Notes under the pieces: generated by a model | The model's database searches: none | What the model was told of the DNA's origin: nothing | What the model saw: only the letters and a program-made list of their open reading frames with translations | Translations under genes and position numbers: made by a program | From: Deinococcus detaillensis | GTDB lineage: Bacteria; Deinococcota; Deinococci; Deinococcales; Deinococcaceae | Direction of reading: 5' to 3' | Assembly: GCF_007280555.1 (NCBI RefSeq) | Contig: NZ_VKDB01000007.1 | Location: forward strand, 61,195-125,194 | DNA length: 64,000 nt | Shown here: positions 29,112-38,834 of the stretch, one piece after another | Position numbering within the stretch: the stretch's first letter is position 1 | Layout of the letters: each line of letters begins with the position of its first letter

Positions 29112-29962
29112 GCGTGGGTTTTCTTGAGGCGGCGCTGTTCACGGTGCAGAGTGCTCGGCGAGAAAATGGCAGCCCAAGCTTCTGAGAGCAGCGCCGCCAT
29201 CTGCTGAGCAGTTTGCGGGCGCTGAGCAGGGTCGCGCTGCAAAGCCCGTTCAATCACCGGATGCAGCTCATTTGGGCCGGGCAGCGGCAAACGCTCGCTC
29301 GACAAGCCCACCAGCCAGCCGAGCGCGTCGGGGTGCGGCGGCTCACCGGCCAGGCAATCAAAGAGCAAGCCGCCCGCCGCATAAAGGTCGCTGCGGGCAT
29401 CGCCGCGCACGCCCTGAAACTGCTCGGGGGCCATAAACTGCGGCGTACCCATGCGGGTGCCCGCGTGAAGATCGTCTTTGAGGCGCTTGTCGTGGGCCAT
29501 GCCGAAATCGGCGACGCGCACACACTCGGCGCTGGCCACACCGCCCAACAGCATCACGTTTTCTGGTTTGAGATCGTGGTGGGTCACGCCCTGCGCGTGA
29601 AAAAATCGGGCGGCCGTCAAGACGCCTTGGGTCACGGACACTGCTTCGGCCACGCTCAAGCGGCGAGAATCGAGCAGCTCGCGCAGGCTGCACCCTTCAA
29701 TAAAGGGGAACACCAATTGTTCTTGGGTATGCGCCAGGAGCGGCACAATCGCCGGATGCATCAAACGCTGCACCACCCGGCCCTCGTGATGAAACCGCAC
29801 CCGGAAGTCCGGATCGCTGCTGCTCAGCGACTTGACGAAAACCTCATGCCCCTGCCAGCACCCACGTTCCAGCCGCACACCGCCGCGCACTCCCAGCACA
29901 ACCGGATTGGCAACAGTGATGGTGGGCGTAATAACAGACGAGTGGCGAGACAAAGCAGACAT
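29108..29962 (-). CDS. Serine/threonine protein kinase, soluble, non-RD type
   Basis: A 284-residue kinase domain without a membrane segment or sensor domain. Lys44 in VFVKSL, Glu60 of helix C, catalytic loop HHDLKPEN (128-135, Asp130), DFG (152-154), GTPQFMAPEQF (P+1 loop) and D-x-YAAGGLLFDCL are present. The usual HRD is HHD, so it is a non-RD kinase, and the Gly-rich loop (GVRGGV) is degenerate. TATACT on the minus strand (29970-29975) is 7 nt before the ATG, with no ribosome-binding site. It overlaps holA, an unusual partner. Targets unknown. Confidence 0.87.
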   Translation of the reverse strand: MSALSRHSSVITPTITVANPVVLGVRGGVRLERGCWQGHEVFVKSLSSSDPDFRVRFHHEGRVVQRLMHPAIVPLLAHTQEQLVFPFIEGCSLRELLDSRRLSVAEAVSVTQGVLTAARFFHAQGVTHHDLKPENVMLLGGVASAECVRVADFGMAHDKRLKDDLHAGTRMGTPQFMAPEQFQGVRGDARSDLYAAGGLLFDCLAGEPPHPDALGWLVGLSSERLPLPGPNELHPVIERALQRDPAQRPQTAQQMAALLSEAWAAIFSPSTLHREQRRLKKTHA

Positions 29963-29969
29963 TTGTAGG

Positions 29970-29975
29970 AGTATA
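29970..29975 (-). promoter_or_regulatory. -10 element of the kinase-holA operon
   Basis: TATACT, 7 nt upstream of the kinase ATG, giving a leaderless transcript. Confidence 0.6.
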
Positions 29976-30117
29976 AAGACGAATGCTTCACAGCGTTGTC
30001 ACTTATACCCCCAATGGCTTTGTCACTCTTAATTGTTTGAGTGGTCATCTTCATTTAACTGACAACAAAGTAAACCGCCTCACGCCCTCGACGTGTCAGC
30101 ACGCTACCTTAACAACC

Positions 30118-31125
30118 ATGTCTGCCCCTTCTCCCTTTCAGCGCCCACGTCGCCTGCGCCGCACAGCCGCTCTCCGCGCCCTGACACGCGAAATTCACCT
30201 CAGCGCCGAGCAATTTATCCTGCCGCTGTTTGTCCATGATGGGCAGGGCGATCAGGTGATTCAAACCATGCCGGGCGTTTTACGCCACGATTTGGCGGGC
30301 CTCTTGAACCGCGCCCAAGAAGCCTGGGAGCTGGGCATCCAGAGCATCGTCTTGTTCGGAATACCCGCACATAAAGACGCGCTCGGATCAGGAGCGCACG
30401 CTGAGCAAGGCATTATTCAGCGTGCCATCCGCGAAATAAAGGTCAGGTTCCCGGAGATGACCGTGATAGCCGATACTTGCCTTTGCGAATACACCGAACA
30501 CGGCCACTGTGGGCCGCTGGTGCCGGACGGTCAGGGCGGCTGGACCGTCGACAACGACGCCGCCTTGCCGCTGCTGGCCCAAACTGCTGTGTCGCAGGCG
30601 CGGGCCGGAGCCGATATCGTTGCGCCGAGCGCCATGATGGACGGTCAGGTGGGCGCGATTCGCACGGCCCTAGACGCGGCAGGTTTCGAACACGTTCCGG
30701 TGATGGCTTACGCCGTCAAGTATGCCAGCGGTTATTACGGCCCCTTCCGCGAGGCGGCAGGCAGCACCCCCAGCGTCGGCAACAGGGCCAGCTACCAAAT
30801 GGACCCAGCGGGCGGCTACCGTGAAGCGCTGCGCGAAGCCCGCTTGGACGTGAAGCAGGGCGCAGATTATTTGATGGTCAAGCCCGCACTGGCTTACCTG
30901 GACGTGCTGCGGGTGGTGCGCGACGCCTTTGACTTGCCGCTGGTGGCGTATAACGTCAGCGGCGAATACGCCATGCTCAAAGCCGCCGCCGCCGCCGGAA
31001 TGCTCGACGAGAAACGTACGGTGCTCGAAACCCTGATTGCTTTTCGCCGCGCCGGAGCCGACGCCATCATGACTTATCACGCGCTGGACGCGGCACGCTG
31101 GCTGAGAGAAGACGCGGCAAATTAA
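30118..31125 (+). CDS. hemB: Porphobilinogen synthase (delta-aminolevulinic acid dehydratase)
   Basis: HemB condenses two 5-aminolevulinate molecules to porphobilinogen in heme synthesis. The 335-residue protein shows the zinc site Cys cluster [14 protein letters not shown] (about 119-132), the two active-site lysines in [19 protein letters not shown] and [12 protein letters not shown], and the N-terminal RPRRLRR segment. The Zn-type Cys triad is present rather than the Mg-type Asp variant. The ATG at 30118 is preceded by TACCTT (30105-30110) with a 7-nt gap; the frame is open another 135 nt but without a matching family N-terminus. Confidence 0.95.
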   Translation: MSAPSPFQRPRRLRRTAALRALTREIHLSAEQFILPLFVHDGQGDQVIQTMPGVLRHDLAGLLNRAQEAWELGIQSIVLFGIPAHKDALGSGAHAEQGIIQRAIREIKVRFPEMTVIADTCLCEYTEHGHCGPLVPDGQGGWTVDNDAALPLLAQTAVSQARAGADIVAPSAMMDGQVGAIRTALDAAGFEHVPVMAYAVKYASGYYGPFREAAGSTPSVGNRASYQMDPAGGYREALREARLDVKQGADYLMVKPALAYLDVLRVVRDAFDLPLVAYNVSGEYAMLKAAAAAGMLDEKRTVLETLIAFRRAGADAIMTYHALDAARWLREDAAN

Positions 31126-31160
31126 ACAAAGCAACGAATCACGAATTGGTGAATCACCCC

Positions 31161-31910
<750 letters not shown>

Positions 31911-31997
31911 CGCAGGAAAGTATAAAGGCAAGGCAGGGTGTGTAGCTCCCGCCTTGCCCCGCTGCGCCGCTCAGAATCTAAAAATTGTCAGCCGTTT

Positions 31998-32801
31998 TCA
32001 CCGGCCGGCGATCTTGATGCGCCGCTCAAGCTGATCGGTGAAGGTGGTCATGACGGTAGTAAGGGCGAGGTAGACGGCCGCCACCGTGGTCAGCACTGGA
32101 ATCGGCTGGAAGGTTTCGCTGCTGACCCGCTGCCCCGACAGCGTGAGTTCGACCAGCGCGATGGCTGAGGCCAGCGAGGAGTCTTTGAGCAGCGCCACCA
32201 AGTTGTTGACCAGCGGCGGCACCACCACCCTGAGCGCCTGCGGCAAGATGATGCTCGTCATGGTCTGCGCTCCGTTGAGGCCCAAGCTGCGGGCCGCCTC
32301 ACCCTGTCCCCTGGGAATAGCCTGAATGCCCGCCCGGATGACTTCGGCGTTGTAAGCCCCGACGTTGAGCGAGAGGGCCACCACCGCCGACCAGAACTCG
32401 TCGAGCTGCACATTGATACCGATCTTTTGCAGCAAGGGCGGCAAAGCGTTGTAGACAAACAAAATCTGAACCAGCAGCGGCGTGCCGCGCACCAGCCAGA
32501 CGAAAAAGCCTGCCGGTGCGCGGGTCACCCAAAGCGAGCTGGTTTTCATCAGTCCAGCCAACAAGCCAATCAAGAGGCCGATGACGCCCGAAACCACCGT
32601 CAGCAGCAAGGTGATGCGTGCGCCGTCGACAAATAAACTGGCGCGTGAGCCAATCGGTTCGGGCATCAGCTTGAGCACCACGCTGATCAGCAAAAACAAC
32701 AAGTAAAAAGCCGCCGCTGCGCCGAGCAGCCAAGCGCCCAACGTCCAGCCGGCGAGAGGCGTTGAGCGGGGCGCAGCGGGCCTGGGGGACGGAGCGCTCA
32801 C
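31998..32801 (-). CDS. Polar amino-acid ABC transporter permease
   Basis: A 267-residue HisM/GlnP-type permease. Membrane segments include LGAWLLGAAAAFYLLFLLISVVL and the core ITLLLTVVSGVIGLLIGLLAGL; WLVRGTPLLVQILFVYNALP is the family signature, and the EAA loop is QGEAARSLGLNGAQTMTSIILPQALRVVVP (cited as landmark pieces). The N-terminal ~20 residues are Pro/Ser/Arg-rich. It follows the binding-protein gene after an intervening terminator. No cognate GlnQ/HisP-type ATPase lies beside it, which is unusual for this class. Confidence 0.87.
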   Translation of the reverse strand: MSAPSPRPAAPRSTPLAGWTLGAWLLGAAAAFYLLFLLISVVLKLMPEPIGSRASLFVDGARITLLLTVVSGVIGLLIGLLAGLMKTSSLWVTRAPAGFFVWLVRGTPLLVQILFVYNALPPLLQKIGINVQLDEFWSAVVALSLNVGAYNAEVIRAGIQAIPRGQGEAARSLGLNGAQTMTSIILPQALRVVVPPLVNNLVALLKDSSLASAIALVELTLSGQRVSSETFQPIPVLTTVAAVYLALTTVMTTFTDQLERRIKIAGR

Positions 32802-32862
32802 AACAGCTTCCCGCGAGATGAGTGGTTCTTCATTCGGCTCAGTATCTCACAGGCGCTAGGCG

Positions 32863-32903
32863 AAAAATGAAAAGCGCCCGTTTCCACAAAGGAAAACAGA
32901 CGC
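32863..32903 (-). terminator. Attenuating terminator between binding protein and permease
   Basis: Minus strand: GCGTCTGTTTTCC pairs with GGAAACGGGCGC (with G-U pairs and one bulge), followed by TTTTCATTTTT. It should make the binding protein mRNA more abundant than that of the permease. Confidence 0.65.
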
Positions 32904-32938
32904 CGACTTTTCAATTGATAAGCCTTGTGCCGCTGACT

Positions 32939-33694
32939 TTACTTGCAGCGAATATCTTGACCGAAGTATTGGTTGCTGAGCTTGGCGTAAACGCCGTTGT
33001 TTTCAAGCTTGGACAGGCTGGCATTGAGTTCTTTGGTGAGGCTCGTGTTGCCCTTCTTGACGGCCATCGCAATCTTTTCTTGAAACAACAGATCGCCCTG
33101 CACCAGCTTGCCCGGCACGGACTTGATGGCGTCCAGACCCAAGAACTTGTCACTGACCCAAGCGTCGGCGCGGCCTGACATCAGTGCGGCCTGAGCGTCG
33201 GTGTCTTTTTGGAAGGTCTTGACATCTTTAATGCCCTTGATCTTCTTGACATTGTCGAGGTAAGTCGTGCCGACTTGCACCACTACCGTTTTGCCCACCA
33301 GATCGGCAGCCGACTTGGGGCCGCCGGGCTTGCTGACTATCGCGCCGCCGGTGCAGTAGTGCGGATCTGAAAAGTCCACTGCTTTGGCCCGCTCAGGAGA
33401 AATGCCGTGCGAGGCGATCACGAAGTCGTAGCGGTCTTGGCCGAGGCCGATCAGCAAGTTGTCGAACGGCTGGGTAATCCACTCGACTTTGAGGCCGAGC
33501 TGCTTGGCAATCGCGTCGGCCAAATCTATTTCAAAGCCGGTCAGCTTTTTGCCTTCAAAGTAGTTAAACGGCTTGAAGGCTCCCTCGGTGGCAATTTTGA
33601 TGGTGCCGGACGCCTTGATCTGATCCCAGGTACGGGCCTGCGCGGCGGACGCGAGTAAGGTCAGCGCGGTGAGGGCAAGGATGGTTCGTTTCAT
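32939..33694 (-). CDS. Polar amino-acid ABC transporter substrate-binding protein
   Basis: A 251-residue family-3 periplasmic binding protein. The signal peptide is MKRTILALTALTLLASAAQA, cleaved before RTWDQIK. The mature part has GTIKIATEGAFKPFNYFEGKKLTGFEIDLADAIAK (landmarks F-x-P-F and GFEIDLA) and DFVIASHGISPERAKAVDFS, the amino-acid-binding family motif. GVYAKLSNQYFGQDI is the C-terminal signature. The ATG at 33694 has a perfect AGGAGG 6 nt upstream; an in-frame ATG at 33718 has none. The ligand is probably a polar amino acid; which one is unknown. Confidence 0.88.
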   Translation of the reverse strand: MKRTILALTALTLLASAAQARTWDQIKASGTIKIATEGAFKPFNYFEGKKLTGFEIDLADAIAKQLGLKVEWITQPFDNLLIGLGQDRYDFVIASHGISPERAKAVDFSDPHYCTGGAIVSKPGGPKSAADLVGKTVVVQVGTTYLDNVKKIKGIKDVKTFQKDTDAQAALMSGRADAWVSDKFLGLDAIKSVPGKLVQGDLLFQEKIAMAVKKGNTSLTKELNASLSKLENNGVYAKLSNQYFGQDIRCK

Positions 33695-33853
33695 AGTGGG
33701 CCTCCTGATTCGGGCCAAGCCGACTTCCCTGTCTTGGGCGAGCGGCTCAGAAATGGTTACGCCGTCAATTTAGCGCATAGCGGTGAGGAGAAAGCAGCGC
33801 CGCGCATCAGCTGGGCGTCAGCGCTCCGCGCCGCATGTGCCCACCTCAAGCTC

Positions 33854-33883
33854 AAAAAAGCCGACCCCACGCGGGGGCCAGCT
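33854..33883 (-). terminator. Terminator after the CUT1-type ATPase gene
   Basis: Minus strand: AGCTGGCCCC pairs with GGGGTCGGCT (two G-U pairs), loop CGCG(T), then TTTTTT. It separates the ATPase gene from the amino-acid binding-protein gene downstream. Confidence 0.85.
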
Positions 33884-33915
33884 TCCTTTTGCCGTTTGCG
33901 CGGCAAACCACGCTA

Positions 33916-35136
33916 TTAGTCGGTTGAAGCGACGATAACTTCTTTGGTGAGGCTGGTCTGGTTGGCCATATTGGTTTGGTTGCCTGCACGGCCCGCGACG
34001 CCTTCGTTGCTGTCGGCCTGACCACGGGTACCCATCGGCTGACCACGGTCAATCGCCATCTCGGTGACGGTATCAAAAGCGTGGAGGCGGACATTGTCGA
34101 CCACCACGTCGACCACGTCGCCGGGCTTGATGTGAGCGTGGCCCTCGACTTTGGCGACCATGGTCTGGCCGTTGACTTCCAGCATGAAGTCGGTCTGTGC
34201 GCCCAGCGGCTCAACGACCAGCACCTTGCCCTGAAGCATATTTTCGCCCTCAGGAATATTGCTCATGCCGCGCACGCCGATATGCTCGGGGCGAATGCCC
34301 ATGAAGACTTCCTTGCCTTCGTAGGCTTTGATGCTCTGGGCCAGCGGGCCACGCGGCGAGACTTTGGAATTGCCCACCACGAATTGCCCGTTTTGGATGC
34401 GGGCGGTCAGGAAGTTCATCGAGGGGCTGCCGATAAAGCCGGCCACGAACTTGTTCTGGGGGTAATCGTAGAGGTTGAGCGGCGAATCGACTTGCATCAT
34501 CACGCCGTCTTTCATCACCACGATGCGGTTGCCCAGCGTCATGGCTTCGACCTGATCGTGGGTCACGTAGATGATGGTGGTGCCGAGGCGCTGGTGAATC
34601 TGGCTGATCTGCGAGCGCACTTCGACGCGCAACTTGGCATCGAGGTTGGAAAGCGGCTCGTCCATGAGGAAGACTTTCGGCTCGCGCACGATGGCGCGTC
34701 CCATCGCCACGCGCTGACGCTGACCGCCGGAGAGTTCTTTGGGCTTGCGGCCCAGCAGATGCTCGATCTGGAGGATCTTGGCGGCGTCGCGCACCCGCTT
34801 CTCGATTTCGTCTTTGGGGGTTTTGCGGAGCTTGAGGCCGAAAGCCATGTTCTCGTAGACGTTCATGTGGGGGTAGAGCGCGTAGTTCTGGAAAACCATG
34901 GCGATGTCGCGGTCTTTGGGCGGCACGTCGTTGACCACCCGGTCGCCGATTTTCAAGATGCCGTCAGAGATGTCTTCGAGCCCGGCAATCATCCGCAGGG
35001 TGGTGGATTTACCGCAGCCCGACGGCCCGACGAACACCATAAACTCGCCGTCAACCACATTGAGGTTGAAGTCGGAAACGGCGACGCTGTCTTTGCCGTA
35101 GCGCTTGTATACGTGTTCCAGAATGACATCTGCCAT
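33916..35136 (-). CDS. ugpC: CUT1-type ABC ATPase (UgpC/MsmX/MalK family)
   Basis: A 406-residue ATPase of carbohydrate/glycerol-phosphate importers. Walker A is GPSGCGKST, the signature LSGGQRQRVAMGR, Walker B VFLMDEPLSNLDAKLR, and the C-terminal OB/TOBE domain includes MGIRPEHIG. The last ~40 residues (Asn/Gln/Gly-rich) exceed the usual family length. An in-frame start 138 nt upstream is open, but the ATG at 35136 has AAAGGTAGG before it and begins MADVILEHVYKRYG, the normal family start. It stands alone, as multitask ATPases such as MsmX do, and may energise UgpAE and other CUT1 permeases; UgpC is the nearest symbol but not proven. Confidence 0.85.
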   Translation of the reverse strand: MADVILEHVYKRYGKDSVAVSDFNLNVVDGEFMVFVGPSGCGKSTTLRMIAGLEDISDGILKIGDRVVNDVPPKDRDIAMVFQNYALYPHMNVYENMAFGLKLRKTPKDEIEKRVRDAAKILQIEHLLGRKPKELSGGQRQRVAMGRAIVREPKVFLMDEPLSNLDAKLRVEVRSQISQIHQRLGTTIIYVTHDQVEAMTLGNRIVVMKDGVMMQVDSPLNLYDYPQNKFVAGFIGSPSMNFLTARIQNGQFVVGNSKVSPRGPLAQSIKAYEGKEVFMGIRPEHIGVRGMSNIPEGENMLQGKVLVVEPLGAQTDFMLEVNGQTMVAKVEGHAHIKPGDVVDVVVDNVRLHAFDTVTEMAIDRGQPMGTRGQADSNEGVAGRAGNQTNMANQTSLTKEVIVASTD

Positions 35137-35244
35137 GATTGCGCCTACCTTTAGCCCCGTCTCTTCGCCGTGAGTATCCTCAGCGAATTGGGGTACATGA
35201 AAAGAGTGCTTATTGCTTCCGTTGTAGCCTTTGCGGACAACAGC

Positions 35245-35274
35245 AGTATAGCCAATCGGTAAAGGTTGTGACAA
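35245..35274 (-). promoter_or_regulatory. Promoter of the CUT1-type ATPase gene
   Basis: On the minus strand, TTGTCA and TATACT are separated by 18 bp, a good sigma-70 promoter about 110 nt before the start codon. Unlike most genes here, this gene has a long leader and a ribosome-binding site. Confidence 0.65.
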
Positions 35275-35313
35275 GACGCCTAGAGCGCATTTTCGGTTAT
35301 AGCTGCGGCCCAG

Positions 35314-36747
35314 TTAGAAACGCAGTTCCCGCAGCGCCAGCCGCGCCGCCCAGTAGCCCGCCATGCCGTGAACGCCTCCACCTGGCGGCGTACTGGCGCT
35401 GCATAAGTACACCCCTTTCACGGGCGTGCGGTACGGCTGGGCGCTGAGCACCGGGCGCGAGAGCAGTTGCCCTAAGCTATTGGCCCCGCCGCCCACGTCG
35501 CCGCCGACCAGATTTGGATTCCACGCTTGCAAGGTGGCCGGCGTGCTGACCGAGCGCTGCAAGATCAACTTCGAGAAACCGGGAGCCGAGCGCTCGATCT
35601 GCGCTTCCAACTTGGGCAGGACGTCCTGCGAACTTGCGTTGGGAACGTGGGTATACGCCCAGACGGTGTGCTGGCCCGCTGGAGCGCGGCTGGGATCAAA
35701 GAGGGTGTGCTGGGCCAGCAGGACGTAGGGCCGCTGAGCGACTTTGCCGTGGGACGGGGCAGCCTCGGCACGGGTCAGGCTCACCAAATCGCCGCCCAGA
35801 TGCACCGTCCCAGCGTGGGCCACCTGCGAATCTACCCACGGCAGCGGGCCGCTGAGGGCGTAGTCCACTTTGAAGGCTCCGGGGCCGTATCGGAAGCGGC
35901 GAAGCTGCGCGGCGTAGCGCTCCGGTAATTGCCCCTCAGCCAGCTTGAGCAGCGCGGGCGGCCCCATGTCCAGCAAAGTGATGTCGGCGGTGGGCAACTC
36001 ACGCAGGTGGTCAACAGGATGGCCCAGCGTGATTTCGCCGCCCAGGAACTTGAAGTAACCGAGCAGCGCCGAAGCCAACTCGCCCGCGCCGCCCTGCGGA
36101 AACGGCCAGCCGCGTGCGTGGGCCGCGCCGCCGAGCATCAACCCAAACGCAGTCGTGGCCGGACTGGTCAGCGGCAGGGTGCTGTGGGCCGCCAGACCGC
36201 CCAGCAGGGCGCGGGCCTTCTCCGTGCGGAAGAGCTTCGCCAGCAGTGTGATAGGCGGCAGAGCGCGAATCCCGAAGCGGGCCAGCAAAATGGGATGCGC
36301 CGGAAGATGCAGCAGCGGCCTGAGAAACTCGCCCATCAAATCATCCCAGTTCTCGACCAGCGGGGCCATTAAGCGGCGGTACAGCGGGCCGTCTTCGCCC
36401 AGGCCGTCGGCGGTTTCGTCGAGGCTGCGGTGAAGCAGGGCCGCTCCACCGAGCAGCGGGTGGGCCAGCGGCACCTCCGGCTGAATCCAGTGCAGCCCGA
36501 AAGCGTGCAGCGGCAATTCTCGGAAAAAGGGACTGCTGATTGCCAGCGGGTGTATGGCGCTACCGAGGTCGTGGACAAAACCCGGCAAGGTGAGCGGGCC
36601 ACTGCGGGTCGCGCCGCCTGCCTCGCCTTGGCCTTCCCACAGGCGCACGCGCAGACCGGCCCTCGCCAGCACGATGGCGGCGGCCAGACCGTTGGGGCCA
36701 CTGCCCACGACGTTGGCGCTGAGCGTTGAACGCACGGATAAAGACAT
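35314..36747 (-). CDS. FAD-dependent oxidoreductase, phytoene-dehydrogenase-like (CrtI/PYROXD2 type)
   Basis: A 477-residue flavoprotein. The dinucleotide-binding fold is at the N-terminus: VVGSGPNGLAAAIVLARAGLRVRLWEG with G-x-G-x-x-G, followed by GGATRSGPLTLPGFVHDLGSAIHPL, typical of CrtI-like proteins. The C-terminal FAD motif is KGVYLCSASTPPGGGVHGMAGYWAARLAL. It is related to carotenoid desaturases, which Deinococcus uses for its pigments, but also to PYROXD2-like proteins of unknown substrate. No other carotenoid gene is close, so the specific reaction stays open. Confidence 0.82.
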   Translation of the reverse strand: MSLSVRSTLSANVVGSGPNGLAAAIVLARAGLRVRLWEGQGEAGGATRSGPLTLPGFVHDLGSAIHPLAISSPFFRELPLHAFGLHWIQPEVPLAHPLLGGAALLHRSLDETADGLGEDGPLYRRLMAPLVENWDDLMGEFLRPLLHLPAHPILLARFGIRALPPITLLAKLFRTEKARALLGGLAAHSTLPLTSPATTAFGLMLGGAAHARGWPFPQGGAGELASALLGYFKFLGGEITLGHPVDHLRELPTADITLLDMGPPALLKLAEGQLPERYAAQLRRFRYGPGAFKVDYALSGPLPWVDSQVAHAGTVHLGGDLVSLTRAEAAPSHGKVAQRPYVLLAQHTLFDPSRAPAGQHTVWAYTHVPNASSQDVLPKLEAQIERSAPGFSKLILQRSVSTPATLQAWNPNLVGGDVGGGANSLGQLLSRPVLSAQPYRTPVKGVYLCSASTPPGGGVHGMAGYWAARLALRELRF

Positions 36748-36989
36748 GGTTCATGATGGCTGATACGGGCGCAGGCGATGTGTAGGGAGAAGGGCGGTTG
36801 GGTCGCGGCCCATTTACGCTTTAACTTATTTGGTATGGATCACGGCGTTCGACTCGCACAGGTCTTTGACACGCGACACACCGAGGGCCGGACTGCACCC
36901 ACTGCCCACCTACAAGGTGAAGCGTATACCTTGATAAGCGAGCAATCAGACGACCGCACCGTTTCGGGCCAGCAGCACAAGGAGCCAGC

Positions 36990-37427
36990 ATGACTATTCG
37001 GGAGTTGACCGGACAAGATATCCAACTGGGCTACGCCGCCATGTTTGAATTGCGGGGCCAGCGCCCGCCACTGGCTTCACCGGAAGCGTTTCAAAGTTGG
37101 GTGACGCAGCAAGCGGCGCAGGGCTACCGGCTCGCCGCTGCCTTTGAATCGCAAGTAGCACAGGCTCAGGCCGTCTGCGGCTTTCGGGTGCTGAACTTTT
37201 TGTATTCGGGCCGTCAGCTCTACATCGACGACCTCTCTACCCTGCCCCAGGCCCGCGCAAGAGGCCACGCCCGCGCCCTACTCGACTGGGCTGAGGCCGA
37301 AGCGGGGCGGCTGAACTGCGAGAGTCTGCACCTCGATTCGGGCGTGCAGCGTTTTGGAGCGCACCGGCTGTACCTCAAAGCGGGGATGGACATCACGGCG
37401 CACCATTTCGCCAAGAGTTTGCGGTGA
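36990..37427 (+). CDS. GNAT-family N-acetyltransferase
   Basis: A 145-residue single-domain acetyltransferase. LYIDDLSTLPQARARGHARALLDWAEAEA is the acetyl-CoA motif A (R-A-R-G-H-A), and LNCESLHLDSGVQRFGAHRLYLKAGMDI is motif B. AAGGAG lies 6 nt before the ATG. Its stop overlaps the next start (GTGA), so it is translated with the PPOX-like gene. The substrate is unknown. Confidence 0.85.
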   Translation: MTIRELTGQDIQLGYAAMFELRGQRPPLASPEAFQSWVTQQAAQGYRLAAAFESQVAQAQAVCGFRVLNFLYSGRQLYIDDLSTLPQARARGHARALLDWAEAEAGRLNCESLHLDSGVQRFGAHRLYLKAGMDITAHHFAKSLR

Positions 37428-38017
37428 CTTACTACGATCCACGCGCCCGCAACCCCGCCACCAGCCGCCGCCCGCTCAACCGCCGAGACGATGAATGGAT
37501 ACGTGACCTGCTGGGTCGCCTTCAAATTTGCCGCATCAGCACGCTGTGGCAAGGCGAAGACGGCGAGGCCTTTCCCTTCATCAACCCGACCAGCTTCGTC
37601 TACCGGCCAGAGACGCACGACCTCATCTACCATTCCAACCTTGCCGGGCGGCTCAGGGCCAACACCGAGAACAGCCAGCGAACCACCTTTGAAGCCAGCG
37701 AAATGGGCCGCTTTTTGCCGAGCAACGATCCGCTGGAATTCAGCGTGCAGTACCGCAGCGTAATGGCGTTCGGGGTGTCGCGGCTGCTGGAAGGCGAAGA
37801 AGCCCGCCGGGCGCTGTATACGCTGTGCGCCCACATTTTTCCCGATGTCAGACCCGGCACCGAAATGCAGCCGATCAGTGATGAGCAACTGGGCCGCACC
37901 AGTGTCTACTCGCTGGCGATTGAGCGCTGGAGCGGCAAAGAGAACTGGGCCGAGCAGGCCGATCAGACCTTAGACTGGTCCGCTTTGCCTGATCACTTGC
38001 TCAAACCACCTGCTTAA
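37424..38017 (+). CDS. Pyridoxamine 5'-phosphate oxidase-like flavin-binding protein (NimA-like)
   Basis: A 197-residue split-barrel flavoprotein. RPLNRRDDEWIRDLLGRLQICRISTL and PFINPTSFVYRPETHDLIYHSNLAGRLRANTE fit the PNPOx-like/NimA family, some members of which reduce nitroimidazoles; others are simple flavin reductases. RTTFEASEMGRFLPSNDP follows the usual N-E-x-V-like segment. GTG start at 37424 in a 4-bp overlap with the acetyltransferase. The co-transcribed GNAT gene suggests a small-molecule detoxification pair, which is inference. Confidence 0.78.
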   Translation: MTYYDPRARNPATSRRPLNRRDDEWIRDLLGRLQICRISTLWQGEDGEAFPFINPTSFVYRPETHDLIYHSNLAGRLRANTENSQRTTFEASEMGRFLPSNDPLEFSVQYRSVMAFGVSRLLEGEEARRALYTLCAHIFPDVRPGTEMQPISDEQLGRTSVYSLAIERWSGKENWAEQADQTLDWSALPDHLLKPPA

Positions 38018-38112
38018 AGAGTCATTTGCTAAGCCGCCCAGAAGCAGAAGAACCAACCAAACATCAACAACCCTGACAAATTGCTGCCCGCCGCCCCGCT
38101 AAGATAAAGAGC

Positions 38113-38778
38113 ATGATGCGCCGGATGCTCTTCTCACTCGTGCCGCTGACGCTGCTGGCGAGTTGTGCGCCGCGCGTGACGGCCACGCCCACACCGATCA
38201 CCGCCCAAACGCCGGTCAGCGCGGTGTCGTTTTATCCCAAAGAAACCGGCCTGCTGTGGAACTACGCGCCCGAAGGCGAGAGCACTGGAGTGCCGTACTC
38301 GCTCAAAGCGCTCGGCCCCACCGTGTTTGGAGACGCGCAGGTGTCGGCCTTTCAGCTGACTGGGCGCGGCGCAGACCAGACCTCCTACCGCCAGATCGAC
38401 GCCAGCGGCCAGCGGCTGCTGGGCTTCCGCAAACCCGGCCTGAGCGTGACGCTGAGTCCGGCCTGGCAAGAATGGCCCGCAGAAAACGCTTGGAAGGCGG
38501 GGCTGACCTGGAGCGGCCAGAGCAGCGCCCGCCTGCGCTCGGATGACGGCCAAGTCGATCAATCGGGCACCGTGACCTACCGCTACAACGTCTTGGAGCA
38601 GCGCCAAGTCACGGTGGCGAACCAGACTTACCGCGTCTGGGTGGTCAACCGCCAGCTCACCGACACGCTCGGCGGCCTCTTTCCGGCGTCCGAGACCATC
38701 TGGTTTGCTCCCTACGTGGGCGAAGTGCGAACTGCCGAGGCGCTGCTATTGATCGGGCGCAATTTCAAGAGTAACTAA
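38113..38778 (+). CDS. Lipoprotein of unknown function
   Basis: A 221-residue lipoprotein: MMRRMLFSLVPLTLLASC with lipobox L-A-S-C (Cys18). The mature part is a single beta-rich domain (FYPKETGLLWNYAPEGE, VTYRYNVLEQRQVTV, IWFAPYVGEVRTAEALLLIGR) like that of several uncharacterised Deinococcus-type exported proteins. TAAGAT (38100-38105) is 7 nt before the ATG, so the mRNA is likely leaderless. It is 56 bp upstream of dxs, which has its own ribosome-binding site. No function assigned. Confidence 0.72.
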   Translation: MMRRMLFSLVPLTLLASCAPRVTATPTPITAQTPVSAVSFYPKETGLLWNYAPEGESTGVPYSLKALGPTVFGDAQVSAFQLTGRGADQTSYRQIDASGQRLLGFRKPGLSVTLSPAWQEWPAENAWKAGLTWSGQSSARLRSDDGQVDQSGTVTYRYNVLEQRQVTVANQTYRVWVVNRQLTDTLGGLFPASETIWFAPYVGEVRTAEALLLIGRNFKSN

Positions 38779-38834
38779 AAAGCAACTGACCTAAGCCCCA
38801 TCTCCCCTTTTCGCCCACGACCACAGGAGCCGAC

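Noticed and set aside
33976..35154. 392-codon plus-strand frame opposite the UgpC/MsmX-like ATPase
   Set aside because: His/Val/Asp-rich mirror of a well-supported ATPase gene; no promoter or ribosome-binding site.
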